Shown: positions 59,230 to 64,000 of the stretch, in pieces
How the letters are laid out: every line of letters begins with the position of its first letter
How positions within the stretch are numbered: the first letter of the stretch is position 1
Assembly (NCBI RefSeq): GCF_020131355.1
Contig: NZ_JAHLEL010000009.1
Coordinates: forward strand, 124,001-188,000
Direction of reading: 5' to 3'
Length of the DNA stretch: 64,000 nucleotides
Source of the DNA: Pseudonocardia sp. ICBG1293
Lineage (GTDB): Bacteria; Actinomycetota; Actinomycetes; Mycobacteriales; Pseudonocardiaceae
The notes under the pieces: generated by a model
The model's input: the letters and a program-made list of their open reading frames with translations, nothing else
Database searches by the model: none
Told to the model about the DNA's origin: nothing
Position numbers and translations under genes: made by a program

Positions 59230-59846
59230 CGGCGGTGAGCACCTACACGATCCCGAACGTCATCGCCCGCACCCCGAGCGGTGAGCGGGTGCTCGACGTG
59301 TACTCCCACCTGCTCACCGAGCGGGTCGTCTACCTGGGCACGGAGATCGACGCGGGCGTCGCGAACGCCCTGATCGCCCAGCTGCTGTTCCTGGAGGCCG
59401 ACGACCCGGACCGTGAGGTGCAGCTCTACGTCAACTGCGGCGGTGGCGACCCCAGCGCGATGCTCGGCATCTACGACACGCTGCGCCACGTCCGCTGCCC
59501 GGTCGCGACGACGTGTGTCGGGCAGGCAGTCTCGGTGGGCGCGGTGCTGCTCGCCGCCGGGACCGAGGGCCGTCGCGGCGCGCTGCCGCACGCCCGGGTC
59601 GTGCTGCATCAGCCGGCGGCGCAGGGCCGCGGGTCCATCCCGGATCTGATCCTGCAGGCCGACGAGCTGGTCCGGATCCGCGCCGACATCGAGGAGATCC
59701 TGGCCCGGCACACCGGGCAGACCGTGGAACGGCTGCGTGCCGACACCGACCACGACCGCGTGTTCACCGCGTCCGCGGCCCGGGACTACGGCCTGCTCGA
59801 CACCGTGCTCGAGCCGCAGCCGCCACGTGTCCGCGAGCGTCGCTGA
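59226..59846 (+). CDS. clpP4: ClpP-family protease subunit (ClpP4-like)
   Basis: A 206-residue serine peptidase subunit. It shows LLTERVVYLGTEIDAGVANA, LYVNCGGGDPSAMLGIYDTL, the nucleophile Ser in TCVGQAVSVGAVLLAAGTEG, the His in ALPHARVVLHQPAAQGRG, and Asp in RADTDHDRVFTASAARDYGL. The triad is complete. GTG 59226 overlaps the first clpP stop, and GTG 59235 is an alternative start. With the upstream subunit it should form a hetero-tetradecamer that works with a ClpX/ClpC ATPase encoded elsewhere. Confidence 0.88.
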   Translation: MTAVSTYTIPNVIARTPSGERVLDVYSHLLTERVVYLGTEIDAGVANALIAQLLFLEADDPDREVQLYVNCGGGDPSAMLGIYDTLRHVRCPVATTCVGQAVSVGAVLLAAGTEGRRGALPHARVVLHQPAAQGRGSIPDLILQADELVRIRADIEEILARHTGQTVERLRADTDHDRVFTASAARDYGLLDTVLEPQPPRVRERR

Positions 59847-59856
59847 ACGTGCCGGG

Positions 59857-60138
59857 TCAGGCGGCCAGGGCGTACGCGCACTGCGGCCCGTCCGCCCGCG
59901 GCACCGCCGCGAGACCGTCGGCGACGCCGCGGGCCAGCCCGGCGAGGTCGGTCCCGAGCGCCCCGGCGACGGCGGCGATCATCTCGCTGGAGGGTTCCTT
60001 GCGCCCCCGCTCCACCTCCGAGAGGTACTGCGGTGACACCCCGGCGCGCCCGGCCGTCGCATGCAGCGTCTCGCCGCGGTCGTGCCGTCGTCGACGGAGC
60101 TCACGGCCGAGTGCGTGCCGCCAGAGGGGTTCGCTCAT
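59857..60138 (-). CDS. popR: PopR/ClgR-like XRE-family regulator
   Basis: A 93-residue, single-domain regulator: LWRHALGRELRRRRHDRGET, LHATAGRAGVSPQYLSEVER, GRKEPSSEMIAAVAGALG, then a short tail ending CAYALAA. The helix-turn-helix with YLSEVERGRKEPSSE is the hallmark of ClgR and PopR. The Ala-Ala C-terminus is like those of ClgR and PopR, which are themselves degraded by Clp proteases. It converges on clpP4 with a 10-base gap. A perfect 31-base palindrome lies 33 bases upstream and matches the dyads before clpP3, so it probably controls both. Confidence 0.82.
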   Translation of the reverse strand: MSEPLWRHALGRELRRRRHDRGETLHATAGRAGVSPQYLSEVERGRKEPSSEMIAAVAGALGTDLAGLARGVADGLAAVPRADGPQCAYALAA

Positions 60139-60171
60139 GGGGGCACGGTAGGGCCCGGCGGGGGCCGTGGT

Positions 60172-60202
60172 CCCCGGGTTCCGCCCAGGGCGGAACCCGG
60201 GG
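60172..60202. promoter_or_regulatory. 31-base perfect palindrome: PopR-type operator and possible terminator
   Basis: The palindrome is centred on A60187 with 15-base arms, core TTCCGCC-CAG-GGCGGAA. The core (TCCGCC-N3-GGCGGA, 60180-60194) matches the two dyads at the clpP promoter. It also lies seven bases beyond the stop of the haloperoxidase-like gene on the same strand, so its RNA form could end that transcript. Confidence 0.65.
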
Positions 60203-60209
60203 CGGGCGC

Positions 60210-61055
60210 TCAGGCCTTCAGGAAGTCGAGCAGCGCGGCGTTGAACTCGTCGGGGTGGGTGGCGTTGAGGCCGTGCGGACCGCCCTCGATCAGCACGAGC
60301 TGCGCGCCCTCGATCGACTCGTGCGAGCGCTTGCCGGACACCTCGAAGGGGACGATCGCGTCGGCGTCACCGTGGACGACCAGGGTCGGGATGCCGGCGT
60401 CGGAGACCTTCTGCACGTCGCCGCGGAAGTCGGTGCGCCCGAACGCGGTGATGCAGTCCAGGGTGCCCTTGGGCGACGCGAACTCGGCGATCGCGCGGTG
60501 GTAGGCGCGGTTCGGCTCGCTGATCAGGTCGGTGCGGTCGCCCGCTGCGAAGAAGTTCGTCGTGAACTCGTCGAGGAAGGCGATCCGGTCACCGGTGACG
60601 CCGCCCTGGAACTGCTCGATGGTGGCGTCGTCGAGGCCGCCGTCGGGGTTGTCGTCGGACTTGTACAGGTACGGCGGGACGGCCGCGGCCAGCACGGCGC
60701 GGGCGACCCGGTCGGTGCCGTGCTTCGCGATGTAGCGGACGACCTCGCCACCGCCCATCGAGAACCCGACGAGGGTGGCCTCGCGCAGGTCGAGGTGCAC
60801 GAGCAGGGCGTGCAGGTCGTCGGCGAAGGTGTCGTAGTCGTAGCCCTCCCAGGGCTGGGAGGACTGGCCGAAGCCACGCCGGTCGTAGGTGACGACCCGG
60901 TGGCCGGCGTCGACCAGCGCGGGGACCTGCTTCTCCCAGGACCTCCCCGACAGCGGCCAGCCGTGGATCAGTACGACGGGGGCGCCGGAGCCCTGGTCGG
61001 TGTAGTGCAGCTCGACCGGGCTGCCGTTCTCGGTTCCGATGCTGAGCTGGGGCAT
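60210..61055 (-). CDS. alpha/beta hydrolase, non-haem haloperoxidase/perhydrolase-like
   Basis: A 281-residue hydrolase of the BpoC/arylesterase group: VVLIHGWPLSGRSWEKQVPA, VVTYDRRGFGQSSQPWEGYD, nucleophile Ser in TLVGFSMGGGEVVRYIAKHG, Asp in LVVHGDADAIVPFEVSGKRS and His in IEGGPHGLNATHPDEFNAAL. The WPLSGRSW and RRGFGQSS segments are typical of cofactor-free haloperoxidases and perhydrolases. In the cell it may act as an esterase or in oxidative stress, and no substrate can be named. Confidence 0.85.
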   Translation of the reverse strand: MPQLSIGTENGSPVELHYTDQGSGAPVVLIHGWPLSGRSWEKQVPALVDAGHRVVTYDRRGFGQSSQPWEGYDYDTFADDLHALLVHLDLREATLVGFSMGGGEVVRYIAKHGTDRVARAVLAAAVPPYLYKSDDNPDGGLDDATIEQFQGGVTGDRIAFLDEFTTNFFAAGDRTDLISEPNRAYHRAIAEFASPKGTLDCITAFGRTDFRGDVQKVSDAGIPTLVVHGDADAIVPFEVSGKRSHESIEGAQLVLIEGGPHGLNATHPDEFNAALLDFLKA

Positions 61056-61118
61056 GGTGGGCTCCTCCGTGACGATCGGTTGTGTCCTCCCGATGTCCGT
61101 ACCCGACCCGGCTCGGGC

Positions 61119-61439
61119 CTACCCGTCGACGACCGTGCCCTGCCCGAGCAGCCGCTCCAGCACGGCGCGGACGGTCGGGTCCTCCACCGTGTAGTACACG
61201 TAGGTCCCCTCGCGCCGGTTCTCCACCAGGCCCGAGAGCCGCAGCTTCGACAGGTGCTGACTCACCGCGGTCGGGGCGGAGCCGACCAGGTCGGCGAGGC
61301 AGGCCACCGACGACTCGCCCTGCATCAACGCCCAGAGGATCTTGACCCGGGTCGGGTCGGAGAGCATGCGCATCGCGTCCGCCACCCGGCGGACCTCGTC
61401 CTCGGGCGGCATCGCGAAGCCGTGGATGGACTCGTGCAC
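61119..61439 (-). CDS. ArsR/SmtB-family metal-responsive regulator
   Basis: A 106-residue winged-helix protein: VRRVADAMRMLSDPTRVKIL, SSVACLADLVGSAPTAVSQH, LSKLRLSGLVENRREGTYVY and YTVEDPTVRAVLERLLGQG. Candidate metal ligands are the N-terminal VHESIHGF histidines and Cys in VACLADL. GTG 61439 keeps both histidines, and ATG 61412 would drop them. It is divergent from a P1B-type ATPase and should repress it in the absence of metal. Dyads in the 100-base gap are likely operators. Confidence 0.85.
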   Translation of the reverse strand: MHESIHGFAMPPEDEVRRVADAMRMLSDPTRVKILWALMQGESSVACLADLVGSAPTAVSQHLSKLRLSGLVENRREGTYVYYTVEDPTVRAVLERLLGQGTVVDG

Positions 61440-61484
61440 GCCGCCGAGGATACCTGCGTGACTGCGCGGATGGTCCACCGTCTT

Positions 61485-61526
61485 GGCATCTGGATGCCTG
61501 CCTGCGTATCTTCGTGCATGCGCAGG
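61485..61526. promoter_or_regulatory. dyads in the ArsR/P-type ATPase intergenic region
   Basis: GGCATC-TG-GATGCC (61485-61498) and CCTGCG-N14-CGCAGG (61501-61526, with GCATGC inside) lie between the divergent starts at 61439 and 61540. Their position fits ArsR/SmtB operators. Confidence 0.5.
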
Positions 61527-61539
61527 TACGGTCTCACGC

Positions 61540-63471
61540 ATGCGATCCGCTCTGACCCTCCCCGAGGTCCGCTGGGCCGGGGCCTCCCTGCTGGCGTTCC
61601 TGGCCGCGCTGGGCGCCGACCTGCTCGGCGCGCCGTCCGCGGTCGTCGTCGGCCTGTACCTGGCCTGCTACGTCCTCGGAGGCTGGGAGCCCGCGCTGGA
61701 GGGGCTGCGCGCGCTCGGGGAGAAGCGGCTCGACGTGGACCTGCTGATGATCGTCGCGGCGGCCGCGGCGGCCGCGATCGGGCAGTGGTTCGACGGCGGC
61801 CTGCTCATCGTCATCTTCGCGACCTCCGGGGCGCTGGAGTCGGTCATGACCGCCCGCACCCGGGCCAGCATCGACGCGCTGCTGGACCTCGCCCCGGAGA
61901 CCGCCACCGTCGTCGACGACGACGGCACCGAGCGCGTCGTCCCCGCGGCCGGGCTCGTCGCGGGGCAGGCGGTCCTGGTGCGGCCGGGCGAGCGGGTCCC
62001 CGGCGACGGCACCGTGCTCGACGGGGTCTCGGAGGTCGACACCTCCGCGTTGACCGGGGAGCCGGTCCCGGCCCGGACCGGCCCGGGTGACACGGTGCTC
62101 GCGGGCACCGTCAACGGCACCGGGGTGCTGCGGGTCCGGGTCTCGCGCGACGCCGCGGACACCGTCGTCGCGGGGGTCGCCGCGCAGGTCGAGCGGGCCG
62201 CCGAGACCAAGGCGGGCCGCCAGCTGTTCATCGAGCGCGTCGAGCAGCGCTACTCGGTGCTGGTCGTCGCGGGCACCGTGCTGCTGCTCGCCGTGCCGCT
62301 GCTGCTCGGCGCACCGTTCCAGGAGACGCTGCTGCGCGCGATCGTCTTCATGATCGTGGCGTCGCCGTGCGCGATCGTGCTGGCGACGATGCCGCCGCTG
62401 CTGGCCGCGGTCGCGGTGTCCGGCCGGCGCGGGACGCTGGTCAAGGACGTCACCGTGCTGGAGGCGCTCGCCGAGGTCGACGCCGTGGTCCTGGACAAGA
62501 CCGGCACGCTGACCTCCGGCCGTCCGCAGGTCGTGTCGGTGACCCCGTTCGGGGCCCGCTCGGCCGACGAGCTGCTCGCGCTGGCCGGCGCGGCCGAGGC
62601 GGGCAGCGAGCACGTGCTGGGCCGGGCGGTCCGCGCGCACGCGCTGGAGCGCGGCCTGCACCTGCCGCAGGCCGAGGGGTTCACCGCCGTCCCGGGCGAG
62701 GGTGTGCGAGCGGTCGTCGGCGGGCGGGAGGTCGCCGTCGGGCGTCCGGAGCTCGCCGGCGACCGCGAGGTCGCCGGGGTCGCCGCGCTGCAGGAGGCGG
62801 GCCGCACCGCCGTCGTCGTGCTGGTCGACGGCGAGCCGGCCGGGGTCGTCGGGCTGTCCGACGAGCCGCGGCCGGGTGCCGCGGACGCGCTGGCCGGCCT
62901 GCGTCGCGAGGTCGGTGACGAGCCGCAGGTCCTCACCGGTGACGCCGAGCGTCCGGCCCGGGTGCTGGCCGACCGGCTCGGCCTGACCCGGGTGCGGGCC
63001 GGCCTGCTGCCCGACGGCAAGGTCGAGGTCGTCCGTGCCGAGCAGGCCAGGGGGCGCCGGGTCCTCGCCGCGGGCGACGGCATCAACGACGCGCCGCTGC
63101 TCGCCTCGGCCGACGTCGGCCTCGTCGTCTCCGAGGGTGCGGGGGCGCTGTCCCTGGAGGCCGCCGACGGCGTGCTCACCCGCGACCCGCTCGGCTCGCT
63201 GGCTCCGCTGGTCGTGCTGGCCCGCCGTGCGCGGCGGATCGCCAGGGCGAACCTCGCCTTCGCCGCCACGGTGATCGTCGTCCTGGTCGGGTGGGACCTG
63301 CTCGGGACGCTGCCGCTGGTGGTCGGCGTCGCCGGGCACGAGCTGTCCACGGTGCTGGTGTGCCTGAACGGGCTGCGGCTGCTCGTCGTCGCGCGCCGCG
63401 AGGACCGGCGGGCCCGCGGTGTCGCCGTGCCGGGTGTCCCGGCCCCCGGGCGGGAGCGCGTCGGCGTCTGA
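61540..63471 (+). CDS. P1B-type heavy-metal-exporting ATPase, P1B-4 (Co/Ni/Fe) type
   Basis: A 643-residue pump. It shows the actuator TGE (LTGEPVPARTGPGD, residues 172-174), the SPC metal motif in FMIVASPCAIVLATMPPLLA (275-277), the phosphorylated Asp319 in VVLDKTGTLTSGRPQVVS and the hinge GDGINDAPLLASADVGLVVS. Near the C-terminus VAGHELSTVLVCLNGLRLLV replaces the usual HEGST of P1B-4 pumps, with Leu for Gly. No N-terminal metal-binding domain exists, and there are about six membrane helices, both usual for P1B-4 (CtpD/CoaT). It exports metal under control of the divergent ArsR gene. Confidence 0.88.
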   Translation: MRSALTLPEVRWAGASLLAFLAALGADLLGAPSAVVVGLYLACYVLGGWEPALEGLRALGEKRLDVDLLMIVAAAAAAAIGQWFDGGLLIVIFATSGALESVMTARTRASIDALLDLAPETATVVDDDGTERVVPAAGLVAGQAVLVRPGERVPGDGTVLDGVSEVDTSALTGEPVPARTGPGDTVLAGTVNGTGVLRVRVSRDAADTVVAGVAAQVERAAETKAGRQLFIERVEQRYSVLVVAGTVLLLAVPLLLGAPFQETLLRAIVFMIVASPCAIVLATMPPLLAAVAVSGRRGTLVKDVTVLEALAEVDAVVLDKTGTLTSGRPQVVSVTPFGARSADELLALAGAAEAGSEHVLGRAVRAHALERGLHLPQAEGFTAVPGEGVRAVVGGREVAVGRPELAGDREVAGVAALQEAGRTAVVVLVDGEPAGVVGLSDEPRPGAADALAGLRREVGDEPQVLTGDAERPARVLADRLGLTRVRAGLLPDGKVEVVRAEQARGRRVLAAGDGINDAPLLASADVGLVVSEGAGALSLEAADGVLTRDPLGSLAPLVVLARRARRIARANLAFAATVIVVLVGWDLLGTLPLVVGVAGHELSTVLVCLNGLRLLVVARREDRRARGVAVPGVPAPGRERVGV

Positions 63472-63481
63472 CCGGGCGGGG

Positions 63482-64000
63482 TCAGGCCGGGGCGGCGGCC
63501 AGCGCGGCCAGCGCCATCCGGCGCAGCACCGCGGTACGGGCGTCGGCCCCGCGCGGCGACGGCTGCTCGGCCCGTGGTGCGTACGGCGTGGAGTTGAGCA
63601 GTCCGAACACCCCGTGGGCGACGGTGCGGGCCTCGGCCGGGGCGACGTCGGGGTGTGCCCGGCGCAGCGTGTCCACCCAGAGCTCGACGTAGGTGCGCTG
63701 CAGTCGGCGGACGGTGCGGCGCGGCTCCTCGGGCAGGTTCGCCAGGTCGCGGTCCTGCACGACGATCAGCTCCGGCTCGCGGGTCGCGAACGCGACGTGG
63801 AAGTCGACGAGGTCGGCGAGCGCGACACCGGGGTCGTCGTGGTGCACCCGTCGGCGGCCGCCGTCGAGCAGGCGCTCGGAGATGTCGATGAGCAGCTCCG
63901 CCAGCAGGGCCTCCTTGCCGGGGAAGTGCCGGTACAGCGCGGGACCGCTGACGCCGACCGCGGCTCCCAGGTCGGCGATGCTCACCCCGTGGAAGCCGTG
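63482..64000 (-). CDS. TetR-family regulator (5' end outside the window)
   Basis: The frame runs off the right edge. Visible residues start HGFHGVSIADLGAAVGVSGP, ALYRHFPGKEALLAELLIDI, which is the second half of a TetR helix-turn-helix, then VDFHVAFATREPELIVVQDR and RRTVRRLQRTYVELWVDTLR in the effector region. About 172 codons are present. It resembles FadR/KstR2-like regulators of lipid degradation in general form, but that is a weak guess. It is convergent with the metal ATPase, 10 bases apart. Confidence 0.82.
   Translation of the reverse strand, partial: HGFHGVSIADLGAAVGVSGPALYRHFPGKEALLAELLIDISERLLDGGRRRVHHDDPGVALADLVDFHVAFATREPELIVVQDRDLANLPEEPRRTVRRLQRTYVELWVDTLRRAHPDVAPAEARTVAHGVFGLLNSTPYAPRAEQPSPRGADARTAVLRRMALAALAAAPA

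Noticed and set aside
60172-60202. The 31-base palindrome as terminator only
   Set aside because: Its core matches the clpP dyads and it lies at the PopR-like promoter, so an operator role is at least as likely.

Overview
The window is chromosomal DNA from a very GC-rich actinobacterium. Codon third positions are almost all G or C, GTG starts are common, and many gene pairs overlap by four bases (ATGA or GTGA). The gene content (FadE5-FadA2-FabG4-HtdX set, PopR/ClgR-type regulator beside paired ClpPs, type II dehydroquinase, DUF1707 and NERD proteins, AviRa-like methylase) fits Pseudonocardiaceae, perhaps Pseudonocardia. That placement is inference from content only. No rRNA, tRNA, CRISPR array, insertion sequence or prophage was seen, and the region reads as ordinary chromosome.

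Layout. 0-6 kb: a MarR regulator with its hydrolase target, a methyltransferase, an esterase, a broken HSL-type hydrolase and a fused PabB-PabC protein for folate synthesis. 6-11.5 kb: NERD and DUF1992 proteins, an ArsR/SRPBCC pair, membrane proteins, a NarL-type two-component system and aroQ. 11.5-24 kb: small metabolic enzymes, a POT peptide transporter, AraC and LysR regulators facing redox or stress genes, a DUF151 nuclease, and ABC and Bcr/CflA exporters. 24-28.4 kb: a YdeP-type molybdopterin oxidoreductase, an Rrf2 regulator with an AhpD-like enzyme, and a short secreted peptide. 28.4-36.7 kb: a lipid beta-oxidation locus that resembles Rv0241c-Rv0244c of M. tuberculosis, then a DapC-like aminotransferase. 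36.7-45.8 kb: a membrane adenylate cyclase, an acyl-CoA synthetase, an S9 peptidase, PxpA and an AviRa-like rRNA methylase. 45.8-56.7 kb: phosphoenolpyruvate carboxylase, a GH42 galactosidase and a complete fructose phosphotransferase locus (EI divergent from DeoR-FruK-EIIA-EIIBC-HPr). 56.7-64 kb: a DICT-domain protein, two ClpP genes with a PopR-like repressor, a haloperoxidase-like hydrolase, an ArsR/P1B-ATPase metal-export pair and a partial TetR gene.

Cooperation. The fructose locus takes up and phosphorylates sugar, and the neighbouring PEP carboxylase competes for the same PEP. The fad locus shortens acyl chains. The PopR-like gene and the clpP pair share a palindromic operator type, which gives a small autoregulated proteolysis module.

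Integrity. Five genes are each broken by what looks like a single base. Two carry in-frame TGA codons (HSL hydrolase, NERD protein) and three carry poly-C length changes (AhpD-like gene, fruK, first clpP). These are either young pseudogenes or sequence errors, and I cannot tell which.
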